Shown one piece after another: positions 9,347 through 19,643 of a stretch of DNA of 64,000 nt; positions within the stretch are counted from its first letter, which is position 1; the number at the start of each line of letters is the position of its first letter. Origin of the DNA: Acidobacteriota bacterium (GTDB lineage Bacteria > Acidobacteriota > Blastocatellia > HR10). Both the position numbers and the translations under genes were made by a program. Under the pieces are notes generated by a model. The model made no database searches. It was not told where the DNA came from and was given only the letters and a program-made list of their open reading frames with translations. The stretch is from assembly GCA_030550025.1 (NCBI GenBank), contig JAUQQC010000004.1, positions 62,001-126,000 of the forward strand, in the 5' to 3' direction.

Positions 9347-10825
9347 TCATTCTCGAACCGAGAAGTAGATGGGATTGGTGAGCGCTGTGAGCCCCCGCTC
9401 ATCGCGCAGGTTCAATCGAACCCACGTGCGCGGTTCGGCGCGCCAGGACAGCGTTCGCGCGAACTCCGGCGCATCCACGCGGATCCGATCGGCCACGCGC
9501 CCATTGACGATGACCTCGACGACCTGCCCGACGCCTCGCTTCACCTCGATGCGCAGCGCGAGGCGCTCTCCCGTGCGAGCGACGGAGATCTCATCGCCCA
9601 TCATGAAGCGACGACCGCGCGCGTCTTCGGCGAAGAGGAAGAGGTCGGGGCCATCGGGCCCGCGCGTTTTGATGAAGACGCGACCGGATTTCAATCCCGC
9701 CAGGATGGCCGGTTCCGAAAGCTCCGTCGCATAGACGACAGTCGTCGGAATCCCCATGACGTGGTCGGGATGCTCGCCACTCCCCGCGCGATGGTCATCG
9801 CTCCCTCCGATGCCCGTGATGCGATGGCCTTCGTTGAGGCGGGCTTCCCAGAACGGGATTCCGCTGAGCGGGCCTTCCACGCGATTGCCGTTGATGACCT
9901 CGATCATATCCACCTTGCGGAAATCGGTCGCGCGAACATCCTCCCATCCGCAGCCCATGCACTGTTCGCCCGTTGGATGCGTGGGATGGTTGATCGAGAC
10001 CATCCCTCCGGCGCGATGGATGTCATCGAGGATGTCGTTGATCGTGCGCCCTTGCCAACCGAGGCGAAAGTCGATGAAAGCGCTCGTGCCGTAGACGTTC
10101 GCGTGTCCGCGATAGGTCGTCAACTCGCGACCGGGCAGAAGGAGCAGGGGCGCGAAGTACTCCTGCAATCGGCGCATCTCCGGATGATGACTTGTCGTGT
10201 TGTGATCGGTGATGGCGAGGAAATCGAGGCCTCGCGCGGCTGCCGCTTGTACGACGCGGAAGACGGGGCAAGGGATCAGCTCGCCTTGGCCGTTGCGACA
10301 GCGTCCATCGCTATGCCCGCTATGCGCGTGAAGATCGCCACGATACCACCCTGGCCCTCGCTTTAGGGCGCGCGGCGCGCTCGGTTCGGAGGTTGGCGGC
10401 TCTGGCGAGCGAGCGGGAATCCATCGGATTCGGATCGTGTAGCGGGAGACTTGGTCGGGACGAATGTGCGGGACGCCGAGGAGGATGCGCCACGTCCCGG
10501 CCGGGAGGTCGCCGGGAAGATAGGAGGGCGTCGCTTCGTCGCGCGCGATGAAGAAGCGTGTCTTGTCGCTTCCGCTCCAGCCGCGAAAGCGCACGGGATC
10601 GAAGATGCCGATGTCTATCGCCGTCCCCTCGCCACGATGCGTATAGGTATACTCGACCTCTAGACGTTCGAGCGGCTCGGGGACAAAAAACTCCCGCACG
10701 AGATACGTCCCGTGATTGGCGCGTGCGATGGTCCCTTCCAGGACGATCTCGGTGGATTGAAGGACGGGGAGGGGAAAGAGGAGGGCGAGCAGACAACCGA
10801 AGGCGAGAAGGCGCATCCCCAACAT
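9347..10825 (-). CDS. CehA/McbA-family metallohydrolase (PHP superfamily), secreted
   Basis: This 492-residue protein has an N-terminal signal peptide (LLAFGCLLALLFPLPVLQS) and a beta-rich N domain of about 140 residues. A PHP metal site follows: GDLHAHSGHSDG at about 163-174, LAITDHN at about 203-209, SINHP and GGSDDH. PHP proteins of the CehA/McbA group hydrolyse esters or phosphoesters, and some are annotated as phosphoesterases. The exact substrate is unknown. A C-terminal beta domain follows the catalytic part. The gene lies 67 bp upstream of the alpha-mannosidase on the same strand, so it may remove a glycan substituent. Confidence 0.85.
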   Translation of the reverse strand: MLGMRLLAFGCLLALLFPLPVLQSTEIVLEGTIARANHGTYLVREFFVPEPLERLEVEYTYTHRGEGTAIDIGIFDPVRFRGWSGSDKTRFFIARDEATPSYLPGDLPAGTWRILLGVPHIRPDQVSRYTIRIRWIPARSPEPPTSEPSAPRALKRGPGWYRGDLHAHSGHSDGRCRNGQGELIPCPVFRVVQAAAARGLDFLAITDHNTTSHHPEMRRLQEYFAPLLLLPGRELTTYRGHANVYGTSAFIDFRLGWQGRTINDILDDIHRAGGMVSINHPTHPTGEQCMGCGWEDVRATDFRKVDMIEVINGNRVEGPLSGIPFWEARLNEGHRITGIGGSDDHRAGSGEHPDHVMGIPTTVVYATELSEPAILAGLKSGRVFIKTRGPDGPDLFLFAEDARGRRFMMGDEISVARTGERLALRIEVKRGVGQVVEVIVNGRVADRIRVDAPEFARTLSWRAEPRTWVRLNLRDERGLTALTNPIYFSVRE

Positions 10826-10879
10826 GGCCCGTGTCCAAAGGCGCAGAGCGAGAGCGGCTCGCCCTGCGCCTTCGCCTCT

Positions 10880-13800
10880 TCAGAAGTAGAATTTCAGCGC
10901 GAATTGCATGACGCGCGGATCACCGGCGAGGCTGCCGATTCGACCGAAACTGCCGCTGGAAGCATTCCGATCCGGCAATCCGAACTGCGGCGTGTTGAAG
11001 GCGTTAAACATCTCCCAGCGGAATTCCAAGCGTCGGCCCTCGCCGAAGTATTCGAACGTGCGCGCCAGCGCGAAGTCGAAGTTGACCAAGCCGGGCCCGT
11101 AGAGCGTATTTCGCCCGCACGTCCCCAGGCGTGGTGGCGAGGGGACGCGATAGGCCGTCGTATCGAACCAGCGGTCCACCGTGCGCTGATCCTTTGGCAG
11201 CGTTCCATCGCGCAGGCAGTCGGCCAGGGCACTGACCATGCCTCCGCCACGAGGCCCTCCGATGGCGGTGTTATTGGCGCTCGCGACGATCGTGAAGGGA
11301 CGGCCTGTGCGCAGGACGGTGATGCCGCTGATCCGCCAGCCACCCAAGATGTGCGAGGCCGCGCCCTGGTTCAAATACGCGCGCCCGCGTCCAAACGGCA
11401 GCTCGTAGTTGTACGCGAACACGAAGCGATGCCGGTAGTCGAAGTCGCTTGGCCCACGCCGCTCCCGAATGTTGTGCGCGTTTTGGAGGAAGCTCCCCGA
11501 GCCGCCCGTGAACAGGTGCTCCATCGCATAGTCAATGGACTTCGACCACGTCCATGCGCCATGGAAGCCCAGCCCACGGCTGAAGCGCTTCTCCACGGTC
11601 ACCTCCATCCCATGGTAGCTGGAGTTCCCCATGTTGTCCCGGTATTCGATCGGCCCGAGATTGGGATACGGCACGATCCCCGTCGGCGTCCCATCGGGAT
11701 TGAAGAACTGCTGATTGAGGTTGCGCAAGACCGAGAGATGCGTCCCCTTCGTCCCCACGTACTCGATCGTCGCGATGATGTTGCCGGGGAGCAACCGCTG
11801 GATGCCGAAGTTCCACTGATCCACGGTGGGGATCACGGCCTCGGGATTCACCGCGCGCAGTCGCACATTCCTCGGATCCACGGCGCTCGGATCGAGCGAG
11901 AGGTTGAAGCCCGTGCGCAAGCGCATGTTATTGGCCGTCGTGTTTGGATTCGGCGCCGTCACCACGTTATTGACAACCCAGGGGAGATTGAGCCCGAGCT
12001 GATCCTCACTCCCTGCGCGCTCGAAGAGCATGAAGAATCGCCCGTATCCGGTGCGGAGGACCGTGTTCGGCGTCACGCGATAGGCGAAGCCGATGCGTGG
12101 CGCGATGTTGTTCTTGTCCGACCGGACGAGGCTCTTGCCCACGGTCGAACGCTCGAATCCGGGGAACGGCGCGGCCGTGAAGCGCTGCCCCGTCCTCGGA
12201 TCGAAGTTCGTCAACCGGTCCCGCCCCTCATAAGGCCACGTCGTGAAGTCGTACCGGAGCCCGAGGTTCATCGTGAGCTTCGGCGTGACTTTCCAATCGT
12301 CCTGCCAGAAGAAGGAAGCCATCCAGATGCGCGCGTCTACGACGTGCGGGTTCGTCAACTGAGCCGCCGAGGGGTAACCGAGCAAGAAATCGGCCATGCC
12401 GATGCCTGTGCGGTTCCCATCGAAGGTCCAATCGCCGCGCAGCGCCGGCAGATCGAGATAGATGTTGCGCATGGGCAGACGCACGTCCATGCCGAATCGG
12501 AACTGATGCGCGCCGGCCGTGACGCTCATCATGTCCCACCACTGGAATTGGTTCGTGAATTGGAACTTGGGCAGGAAGACGGGCGACCCCAAGTGATCGA
12601 GCCCACCGCCCTGACCGGCCGGAATGGTCTGCGTTCCGCCACGTGCCTGAATGCGAATGGCCGGTAGTCCGCCGCTATAGAGCGGATCATCTCGAACCCC
12701 GAGGATCCCGAATTCCGCGAGCGTGTTTTTCCCGAACGGATCCTGCACGCCGTGCGACCCATTGCGACCCCACCCGATCCGGAACTCGTTCAGCACGCGC
12801 GGTCCCAACGTGCGATTCCATCCGATCGCCGCCGAGTGCCCTTTCATGAAAAGCCGTCCGAAGGCCGATGTGGATGTGCCATCAATAATCCCGCCGAACA
12901 CCCCAGGGACGTAGCGGAAGCGGTCCGAGAAGGTGTAGCGCACGAAGACGTTATTGTTGGCATTGATCTGCCAGTCGCCGCGCACAGTGAACTTGTCTGT
13001 ATCATCAATGAGCGTCGGCGTGCGCAGGAAGTTGAAGACGTTCCTCAAAGGCCCGGATCCCGGCAGATTCGGCAGCGGCACGAGCTCGAGGATGCGCTTG
13101 GCCACGGGATCAATGCACTCGGGCGGGATCTTGTTGTCCTTGAACGAGCCGTCGGGATTGAAGGCGTCGGGGACTTTCGCCCGACAGTCGCCCACGCGGT
13201 CGAAGATCTTCGCATATCCGGGCGCGGAGAAATCACCGATGCGCTCGTTCGGCAGCGGGACGTTCCCCAGCCGCGTCACCCCTCGACGAATGCGCGTGCC
13301 CTCGTAGTCGAAGAAGAAGAACGCGTGGTTGCGAACGATCGGCCCACCTACGTTGAATCCGAACTGGTTCTGCCGATTCTTCGCCTTCTTCGCCCCCGCG
13401 CGATTCAGGAAGAAGCTCGTCGCGTCGAAGATGTCATTGCGTCCGAACCAGTAGGCCGTCCCGTGGAACTCGTTCGTGCCGCTTTTGGTCGTCACGGTGA
13501 TGGCCGCTCCTGGGCTGCGCCCGTATTCCGCCGAGTACGGGTTCGTGATGATCTTGAACTCTTGGATGGAGTCCACCGACGGGCGCACGACCTGCGTCGT
13601 CAGCTCCTGCACGTTCGTGGAGATGGAGTTGTTGTCCACGCCGTCCAGGATGAAGTTGTTCTGCAGCGAGCGCACGCCGTGGACGTTGACGCCGCCCGTC
13701 CGCCCGGCGGCTGTCGCTCCACCCTCCTCCGTGTAGCGATCGCCCTGCACGCCTGCGATCAAGCTCATCAGATCATCCCAGTTGCGCATGCTGAGCGGTA

Positions 13801-14239
13801 GATCGCTCACCAGGCGATTCTGCACGACGGCTCCGGGAGAAGCGTCCTGAGTCGAGAGCAGCGGCGTCTGGGCTTCTACGATGACCGTCTCCGCGATCTC
13901 GCCCACTTCGAGCGTGAGGTCCAAGCGCGCTCGCTGTCCGACCTCCAGCACGATATTCTCGCGGATGAACTTCTTGAACCCTTGCGCTTCCGCCGTGACC
14001 GTGTAGGTTCCGATGGGCAAGCTCGCGAACGTATAGTATCCCGACTGATCGGTGACCGTCGAATACTCGACGCCCGTCGCTTTGTTCTTCGCGACGATCG
14101 TCGCGTTCGCGATTACCGCACCCGTCGGATCGGTGACCAGCCCGGTGAGGCTGGCCGTGTGGATCTGCGCCACTCCGCGCAGGGCCATCCCCGCGCAGAG
14201 CAGCCACAAACACGCGATCAGTAGGTTCTTGCGTCGCAT
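10880..14239 (-). CDS. Oar-like TonB-dependent outer-membrane receptor
   Basis: This protein of 1119 residues has a signal peptide (LLIACLWLLCAGMALRGVAQ) and a carboxypeptidase-regulatory-like beta-sandwich at about 27-110 (LTGLVTDPTGAVIANATI). A TonB plug follows at about 115-230 with the VDNNSISTN-type loop, then a very long barrel ending in Phe (ALKFYF). This architecture is characteristic of the expanded receptor family of Acidobacteriota and is thought to import glycans or peptides. The ATG at 14239 is chosen because an AGGAGGG ribosome site lies 6 bases upstream; a longer in-frame start at 14284 has none. No SusD partner follows. Confidence 0.9.
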   Translation of the reverse strand: MRRKNLLIACLWLLCAGMALRGVAQIHTASLTGLVTDPTGAVIANATIVAKNKATGVEYSTVTDQSGYYTFASLPIGTYTVTAEAQGFKKFIRENIVLEVGQRARLDLTLEVGEIAETVIVEAQTPLLSTQDASPGAVVQNRLVSDLPLSMRNWDDLMSLIAGVQGDRYTEEGGATAAGRTGGVNVHGVRSLQNNFILDGVDNNSISTNVQELTTQVVRPSVDSIQEFKIITNPYSAEYGRSPGAAITVTTKSGTNEFHGTAYWFGRNDIFDATSFFLNRAGAKKAKNRQNQFGFNVGGPIVRNHAFFFFDYEGTRIRRGVTRLGNVPLPNERIGDFSAPGYAKIFDRVGDCRAKVPDAFNPDGSFKDNKIPPECIDPVAKRILELVPLPNLPGSGPLRNVFNFLRTPTLIDDTDKFTVRGDWQINANNNVFVRYTFSDRFRYVPGVFGGIIDGTSTSAFGRLFMKGHSAAIGWNRTLGPRVLNEFRIGWGRNGSHGVQDPFGKNTLAEFGILGVRDDPLYSGGLPAIRIQARGGTQTIPAGQGGGLDHLGSPVFLPKFQFTNQFQWWDMMSVTAGAHQFRFGMDVRLPMRNIYLDLPALRGDWTFDGNRTGIGMADFLLGYPSAAQLTNPHVVDARIWMASFFWQDDWKVTPKLTMNLGLRYDFTTWPYEGRDRLTNFDPRTGQRFTAAPFPGFERSTVGKSLVRSDKNNIAPRIGFAYRVTPNTVLRTGYGRFFMLFERAGSEDQLGLNLPWVVNNVVTAPNPNTTANNMRLRTGFNLSLDPSAVDPRNVRLRAVNPEAVIPTVDQWNFGIQRLLPGNIIATIEYVGTKGTHLSVLRNLNQQFFNPDGTPTGIVPYPNLGPIEYRDNMGNSSYHGMEVTVEKRFSRGLGFHGAWTWSKSIDYAMEHLFTGGSGSFLQNAHNIRERRGPSDFDYRHRFVFAYNYELPFGRGRAYLNQGAASHILGGWRISGITVLRTGRPFTIVASANNTAIGGPRGGGMVSALADCLRDGTLPKDQRTVDRWFDTTAYRVPSPPRLGTCGRNTLYGPGLVNFDFALARTFEYFGEGRRLEFRWEMFNAFNTPQFGLPDRNASSGSFGRIGSLAGDPRVMQFALKFYF

Positions 14240-14279
14240 ACGCGTCCCTCCTTCGCTCAAAGTGATCGCCCCATGAGAG

Positions 14280-14301
14280 CACATCCTACCCCGTGGATGT
14301 G
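14280..14301. promoter_or_regulatory. Inverted repeat in the leader of the receptor gene
   Basis: Perfect 7-bp arms CACATCC (14280-14286) and GGATGTG (14295-14301) enclose an 8-base loop, 41 bp upstream of the receptor start. There is no T-run after it on either strand, so an operator or mRNA hairpin is more likely than an intrinsic terminator. Confidence 0.3.
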
Positions 14302-14380
14302 AACGCCGGATGAAAAAGTCCTGAAATTGGTGTGAAATCTGCCGCGACGCATCTCGGCGATTGCCGGGCGCGACCAGTGC

Positions 14381-15847
14381 TCAGAATGTGCGCGTCCATT
14401 CGCCCAACCATCGTTCGACGATGACCTTCTTCTCCGTGTAAAACTCGATGGCATCGCGCCCTTGACCGTGCACGACGCCGAAGAAGCTCTCCTTCCACCC
14501 ACTGAAGGGGAAGAAAGCCATCGGCGCGGCCACGCCGACGTTGATGCCGATATTGCCAGCCGGCACCTCATATCGGAACTTGCGCGCCGCAGCCCCGCTG
14601 CTGGTGAAGATCGAAGCCATGTTGCCGTAGCTGTGACGAGAGAGAATGGCGATGGCTTCATCCACCGTCTCGGCGCGGACGAGGCTCAGGACCGGTCCGA
14701 AGATCTCCGTTTGCCAGACCTCGCTACCTGGGGAGACGTTCTCCAGAAGCGTTGGCGTGAGGAAGTTTCCGTGCTCGTAATTGGGGATCTTCGCCCCGCG
14801 CCCATCGAGCAGCAGCGTCGCCCCCTCGCTCACTCCCTTCGCGATCAACGCTTCAATCCGCGCCTTGCTCTCGCGCGTGATGACCGGCCCCATCTGCACG
14901 CCCTCATCCAATCCGTATCCGACCCGGATCGAGCGCGCGATATCGGCGATGGCTTCGCGAAACGCGCGGTGCGCTTCGCCGACGGTCACGGCGACCGAGA
15001 CGGCCAAACACCGTTGTCCGGCGCACCCGAACGCGCTCTCGCTGATGCTGCGGGTCGCCATTTCGAGATCGGCATCGGGTAGGACGACGACGTGATTCTT
15101 CGCGCCTCCCTGGCATTGCACGCGCTTGCCTTGAGCGGCCGCGCGCGCGTAGATGTACTTGGCCACGGGTGTCGAACCGACGAAACTGATCGCGCGCACG
15201 TCCGGATGGTCCAGGAGCGCATCCACGGCCATCTTCGTCCCGTGCACGAGATTCACCACGCCCGGCGGAAGTCCCGTTTGCTCGATCAACTCGAATGCCC
15301 GCACGATCGAGAGCGGAACTTTCTCCGAGGGCTTTAGGAGGAATGTGTTTCCGCATGCGATGGCGTAGGGGAGGAACCAAAAGGGCACCATGACCGGGAA
15401 GTTGAACGGCGTGATGGCGGCGACGACGCCCAGGGGTTGACGGATCATGTGCTCGTCAATGCCGCGCGCGGCGTCTTCGAGGTTATAGCCCTGCATGAGC
15501 GTGGGGATGCCGCAGGCAACCTCGATGTTCTCGATCGCACGCCGCAACTCGCCCCGCGATTCGGCGAGCGTCTTGCCGTTCTCCATGGTGATCAGACGAG
15601 CTAGCTCGTCCAGATGCGCTTCGAAAAGACTCTTCAGCTTGAAGAGATACTGGATGCGTTCCTCGGCCGGCGTGCGTCGCCATTCGGGAAAAGCCGCAGC
15701 CGCCGCCTCGACGGCGCGCGCGACATCGGCTTCCCCGGAGAGCGGGACTTCGGCAAGCACCTCCGCCGTCGCCGGATTGATCACCGGCAGCACGTCGCTT
15801 GTCGTCACCGGCACCCATTTCCCGTTGATGTAATTGGCGAGTCGCAT
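14381..15847 (-). CDS. mmsA: CoA-acylating methylmalonate-/malonate-semialdehyde dehydrogenase
   Basis: This 488-residue aldehyde dehydrogenase has the sequence style of the MmsA/IolA subgroup: NYINGKWV start, [11 protein letters not shown], a [12 protein letters not shown] nucleotide loop and [10 protein letters not shown] with the catalytic Cys at about 280. It converts malonate or methylmalonate semialdehyde to acetyl- or propionyl-CoA, which is the last step of myo-inositol catabolism (IolA) and also of valine breakdown. The ATG at 15847 has a GGAGGAG ribosome site. It lies 55 bp downstream of the GH4 gene. The iolBCD genes on the same strand favour the inositol role. Confidence 0.9.
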   Translation of the reverse strand: MRLANYINGKWVPVTTSDVLPVINPATAEVLAEVPLSGEADVARAVEAAAAAFPEWRRTPAEERIQYLFKLKSLFEAHLDELARLITMENGKTLAESRGELRRAIENIEVACGIPTLMQGYNLEDAARGIDEHMIRQPLGVVAAITPFNFPVMVPFWFLPYAIACGNTFLLKPSEKVPLSIVRAFELIEQTGLPPGVVNLVHGTKMAVDALLDHPDVRAISFVGSTPVAKYIYARAAAQGKRVQCQGGAKNHVVVLPDADLEMATRSISESAFGCAGQRCLAVSVAVTVGEAHRAFREAIADIARSIRVGYGLDEGVQMGPVITRESKARIEALIAKGVSEGATLLLDGRGAKIPNYEHGNFLTPTLLENVSPGSEVWQTEIFGPVLSLVRAETVDEAIAILSRHSYGNMASIFTSSGAAARKFRYEVPAGNIGINVGVAAPMAFFPFSGWKESFFGVVHGQGRDAIEFYTEKKVIVERWLGEWTRTF

Positions 15848-15902
15848 GGCCTCTCCTCCTTCCCTTCGCGCCGTGCGGAAGAGGCGCGAGGGCTCTCCCT
15901 CC

Positions 15903-17288
15903 TCACAGCGCGAGGTCTCCGAAGTGATCGGGGTCCTGCTCTCGGAAAGCCGCCAGGAGTCGTCCGGCCAGTTCCCATTCACCGATCAGCGGATGAACGA
16001 GTAGCGCCAGCCGCGCCCATTTCGCGGAACGCTCCACGGCGGCGCGAATCACCAGGCGCTCGTAGGCCTTCACCGCGAGGACGAGACCGCGCACGGCCTC
16101 CGGCAATCGTCCGACGGCCAATGGATGCACGCCCTCGTGAGCGACCATGCAGGGGACCTCGACCACGTCATCTGGTTCCAGATCCGCGATCGCATCGCGA
16201 TTGCGCACGTTCAGGACGAGGCGTCGCGATTCCGCCCCCCAGAGCGCCGTCAGCACATCGAGCGCGACGCGATGATAGCCCGTCGCCGCCGTGAAGGGAT
16301 CTTCCGTCGCGGGCAGCTCCGCGCGCAGGGCCGACTCCGCGTGCCCCTCCAGCCTCAAGTATGAGGCCGAGCGGCGTCGCAGAGAAGCGCGATACATCGC
16401 CAACGCATCCTTCGGACGACCAGCCGCGATCTCTCGCGCAAGGTCTCGGAGAAGCTCTTCGTTCAATTGCTCCAATTCCTCCCCGCGGCTTGCGCCCACA
16501 CGCTTTTGGTTCGCCAACGCGCGCGTGCGTCCGTAGTAGAAGAAGAGATATTCGGTCGGGATGAGCGCGAGCGCGCGAATCAGTTCGGGATCGAAGAGCT
16601 CGACTGGATACAGGCGCCGCAAGCTCTCGTCATCGGAGAGCAAGCGTGCCGTCTCATCGCGACCGCGTACGAAGACGGCCCGCACCCATCCCAGATGATT
16701 GAGCCCGAAGTAGTCGAAGACGACATGCTCGGGCGGCTCCCCAAGGATGCGCGCGATGCGATGGAAAAGCTCGCTCGGCGTATCGCAAATCCCGAGAACG
16801 CGCAACCGCGTGTGCGTCACGAGAGCCTGCGTGATGATCCCCGCCGGGTTGGTGAAGACGAGGACCCATGCCTCCGGATTCACCCGCTCGATCACGCGCG
16901 CGTGTTCGAGCACGACGGGGATCGTGCGCAACGCCATGGCCCATCCGCCCACGCCCGTCGTCTCTTGCCCGACCAAACCGTGCTCGATGGCGATGCGTTC
17001 GTCGCGCGCACGAGCCCGAAGGCCGCCGACGCGAATACTCGTGATGATCGCTGCGGCATCGGCCACCGCTTCTGCTAGATCGTCCGTTACCGTCAGGGCA
17101 AAGGTCCCGTCCATTTGTCGAACTAATTCTTGCCCGAGCACGGCCATGAGTTCCACGCGCTCTCGTTCGACATCGTAAAGCGCTACCTCGCGCAGGTCGA
17201 GCGCCGCCTGTCGCTCCAGCAGCCCGTATACGAGCAATGGCGTGCGTACTCCCCCACCGCCGATGATCGCCAGCTTTCGCCGACTCAT
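15903..17288 (-). CDS. Glycoside hydrolase family 4, 6-phospho-beta-glucosidase type
   Basis: GH4 enzymes use NAD+ and a divalent metal to cleave glycosides by oxidation-elimination. This 461-residue protein has an N-terminal nucleotide-binding loop ([16 protein letters not shown]), [12 protein letters not shown], a metal-ligand Cys at about 168 in GICDTPSE and a His at about 198 in FGLNHLGW. The key residues therefore appear intact. The ATG at 17288 overlaps the kinase stop by 4 bases. Family members usually act on 6-phosphorylated disaccharides. No PTS component is visible nearby, so the phosphate may come from the adjacent kinase (inference), or this enzyme may act on an unphosphorylated or differently activated substrate. 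Confidence 0.88.
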   Translation of the reverse strand: MSRRKLAIIGGGGVRTPLLVYGLLERQAALDLREVALYDVERERVELMAVLGQELVRQMDGTFALTVTDDLAEAVADAAAIITSIRVGGLRARARDERIAIEHGLVGQETTGVGGWAMALRTIPVVLEHARVIERVNPEAWVLVFTNPAGIITQALVTHTRLRVLGICDTPSELFHRIARILGEPPEHVVFDYFGLNHLGWVRAVFVRGRDETARLLSDDESLRRLYPVELFDPELIRALALIPTEYLFFYYGRTRALANQKRVGASRGEELEQLNEELLRDLAREIAAGRPKDALAMYRASLRRRSASYLRLEGHAESALRAELPATEDPFTAATGYHRVALDVLTALWGAESRRLVLNVRNRDAIADLEPDDVVEVPCMVAHEGVHPLAVGRLPEAVRGLVLAVKAYERLVIRAAVERSAKWARLALLVHPLIGEWELAGRLLAAFREQDPDHFGDLAL

Positions 17289-18229
17289 GGTTCCGCGCCT
17301 CTTGTCGAATTTCCTCGCAGCGCCTCCTCGATCTCTTCCCTCGTCGGAAAGGCAGCCACTCCGCCCAGACGCTGCGTCGAGAGCGCGCCGCAGATGGAGG
17401 CGATCTTCAGACAACGCTCCGGGGACGCCCCCAAGAGCCACGCGTACAGGAACCCGGCGTCGAAGCAATCGCCGGCTCCGGTCGTGTCCACCGGAACGGC
17501 GGGGTACGCTCCTTCCCGGAGAAGTTCGCCATCCCAGAGAAGCATCGCTCCGGCCAATCCCCGCTTCAGGGCGATCTTCGCCGGGCCAGCTTTCGCGAGT
17601 GCGCGCAGAGCGCTCTCCGGATCACGCTCTCCCGTCAGTTCGAAGATCTCCCGCTCATTGGGGAAGAAGAGATCGAGCGCGCGCAGAGCGCGACGACTCT
17701 CCGAAGACCGAAGCCATTCGGGATGCCAGCCGACATCCAACGAGAGGGTCGTCCCCTGCTCGTGCAGGAAATCGCTCAGGGCGATCAACACCAGAGGATC
17801 GGGCGCGCACGCCAGGTGCACGTGTCGCGCCGCACTGAGTTCTCTCCACGTGCTCTCCTTCGCGAGCCACAGCGGGAACGCCCGATTGGCCCCCATATAG
17901 GTGAAAAGCATGCGATCGTCCTCGCGCGAAACGCTCACGGTCACGGCCGTTGGCTCCTCGTCATGCCAGATGAGCAGGTGCGTATCCACGCCGTAGGTCA
18001 TCAATCGTCGTCTCACCCATTCTTCTTCATCGCGCCCAACGATAGCCAACAAGCTCACTCGCATCTCTAATCGCGCCAACCCACACCCCGTGATGGCCGC
18101 GCCACCCCCAATCTCGCGGGCGAAGCGCGTGGCGAAGACTTCTTCGCCCGGCTGTGGCCACGCTGAGAAGCCACCCAGGATCAAGTCCACGAACACGTCC
18201 CCAGCAGTGATGACGTCCCACACCTTCAT
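17285..18229 (-). CDS. PfkB-family carbohydrate kinase
   Basis: This 314-residue ribokinase-fold protein has GDVFVDLILGG at residues 10-20, REIGGGAAITGCGLARL at about 38-54 and the anion-hole/catalytic motif DTTGAGDCFDAGF at about 248-260 with catalytic Asp near 254. It transfers the ATP gamma-phosphate to a sugar or nucleoside hydroxyl. Both ends overlap neighbours by 4 bases: the permease stop at its start and the GH4 start at its stop. That tight coupling suggests the three products act on one substrate. The substrate is not identifiable from sequence. Confidence 0.88.
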   Translation of the reverse strand: MKVWDVITAGDVFVDLILGGFSAWPQPGEEVFATRFAREIGGGAAITGCGLARLEMRVSLLAIVGRDEEEWVRRRLMTYGVDTHLLIWHDEEPTAVTVSVSREDDRMLFTYMGANRAFPLWLAKESTWRELSAARHVHLACAPDPLVLIALSDFLHEQGTTLSLDVGWHPEWLRSSESRRALRALDLFFPNEREIFELTGERDPESALRALAKAGPAKIALKRGLAGAMLLWDGELLREGAYPAVPVDTTGAGDCFDAGFLYAWLLGASPERCLKIASICGALSTQRLGGVAAFPTREEIEEALRGNSTRGAEP

Positions 18230-19611
18230 GGGCGAAGCGAGACCTCCTCCATCGCTTTCGGCACGAACGGCCATTCTCCCCTCCGGTGGGCCCACCAGAG
18301 ATATGCGCCGATGCCCAGCACAAGCAATCCTATCCCCGCGAGGATGAAGGGGAGTCCGCTGGAGATGAGGATGTAAGTCCATCCCAAGAAGGCGACGAGC
18401 ACGGGCACCGGATACAGCCACATGCGGAAGGGACGGGCGATGTTCGGTCGAAATCGTCGGAGCATCACCACGGCCAGGACCTGCGCGAGATATTGGATGA
18501 TGATCTGAATGACGAGAAGCGCTTTGATGATCTCGTCGAGCGTGAACCAGCATGCGGCGGCCGAGAGCACTCCGATCGTTACGAGCGAGAAGGCCGGGAA
18601 CCGTTTGGTGGGGTGAAGTCGCGCGAACGGCGCGAAGAATCGGCCTTCGACCGCCGCCGCGTAGGGGACGCGGGAGTATCCGAGCAAAATGGCGAAGATC
18701 GAACCGAGCGAGGCCCACAGGATCAGCGCGGTGACGAGATGGCCAGCCCACGAGCCATACAATCGCTCGATGAAATCGGAAACGATCGAGCTACTCCGCA
18801 TGGCCTCGCGCCAAGGGATGACGCCTAGGATCGTGACGCTCATGGTGATGTAGAGCGCCGCCACGGCGAGGATCGCCAGGAGAATGGAACGCGGGATCGT
18901 CACGCTCGGATTCTTCACCTCGCCGCCGAAGAGGCACACGTTGAAGTATCCGCCGTAACTGTACATGGCGATGAGCGTCGCACCTCCAAGGCCCAGGACG
19001 AATTCCCGGGAGAATCGGAGCGCCTCGGGTGGGAGATCGAGGACGAGTCGCCACTCAAACGATCGTAGCCCGGAGAGGATGACCCAGCCGACGGTCAACA
19101 TCACGACGACCCACAAGACGACGGATAGCCGTCCGACCGAGCGGATGTCCCGATAAAGCAGCGCCGTGACGAAGAGACAGAGGCCGGCCGCCAGCAACTT
19201 CGTCTCCCACGTCGTCATCGCCGGCCAGAAGTATTTCGTGTAGAGGGCGAAGCCGACGGCCCCGGAGGCGATCGAAAGCGGCGCGATGAAGATCGTCTGC
19301 CAGATATAGAGGAAGCTCATCAATCGCCCCAGCCGATTCGGTCCATACGCCTGCTGCAGGTAGAGATACGGCCCTCCGGCGCCCGGCATCGCTGCTCCCA
19401 ATTCCGCCCAGACCAATCCATCGCAGAGGGAGATGAGCGCCCCCACGATCCATCCGATCAGAGCGTGCGGCCCGCCCGTTGTCGCGATCATGATCGGGAT
19501 CGTGATGAACGGCCCGATCCCAATCATGTTGAGCATGTTGGTGGAAGTCGCCTGTAGCAGGCCGATCCCTCGAATGAGGCCTGGGCGCTCGTGCGTCTCC
19601 GCGCGTTCCAT
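18226..19611 (-). CDS. APC-superfamily permease
   Basis: This 461-residue protein has about 12 hydrophobic segments and an N-terminal APC motif (TSTNMLNMIGIGPFITIP) and MPGAGGPYLYLQQAYG. It resembles amino acid/polyamine/organocation antiporters or symporters. Genes of this family normally carry amino acids, yet this one is translationally coupled to a sugar kinase and a GH4 glycosidase, so an amino-sugar or glycoside substrate is possible (inference). The ATG at 19611 is selected because a GGGGGCAGG purine-rich site precedes it and the transmembrane pattern begins shortly after; a much longer in-frame extension is Arg-rich and unlikely. Confidence 0.87.
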   Translation of the reverse strand: MERAETHERPGLIRGIGLLQATSTNMLNMIGIGPFITIPIMIATTGGPHALIGWIVGALISLCDGLVWAELGAAMPGAGGPYLYLQQAYGPNRLGRLMSFLYIWQTIFIAPLSIASGAVGFALYTKYFWPAMTTWETKLLAAGLCLFVTALLYRDIRSVGRLSVVLWVVVMLTVGWVILSGLRSFEWRLVLDLPPEALRFSREFVLGLGGATLIAMYSYGGYFNVCLFGGEVKNPSVTIPRSILLAILAVAALYITMSVTILGVIPWREAMRSSSIVSDFIERLYGSWAGHLVTALILWASLGSIFAILLGYSRVPYAAAVEGRFFAPFARLHPTKRFPAFSLVTIGVLSAAACWFTLDEIIKALLVIQIIIQYLAQVLAVVMLRRFRPNIARPFRMWLYPVPVLVAFLGWTYILISSGLPFILAGIGLLVLGIGAYLWWAHRRGEWPFVPKAMEEVSLRP

Positions 19612-19643
19612 GTCCCTGCCCCCTTTGGGGAGCGATCGAAGCT

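Noticed and set aside
7429-9381. Plus-strand frame of 650 codons
   Set aside because: It is antisense to the GH38 mannosidase, whose catalytic motifs are clear on the minus strand.
10712-12667. Plus-strand frame of 651 codons
   Set aside because: It is antisense to the first receptor gene and has no recognisable domain.
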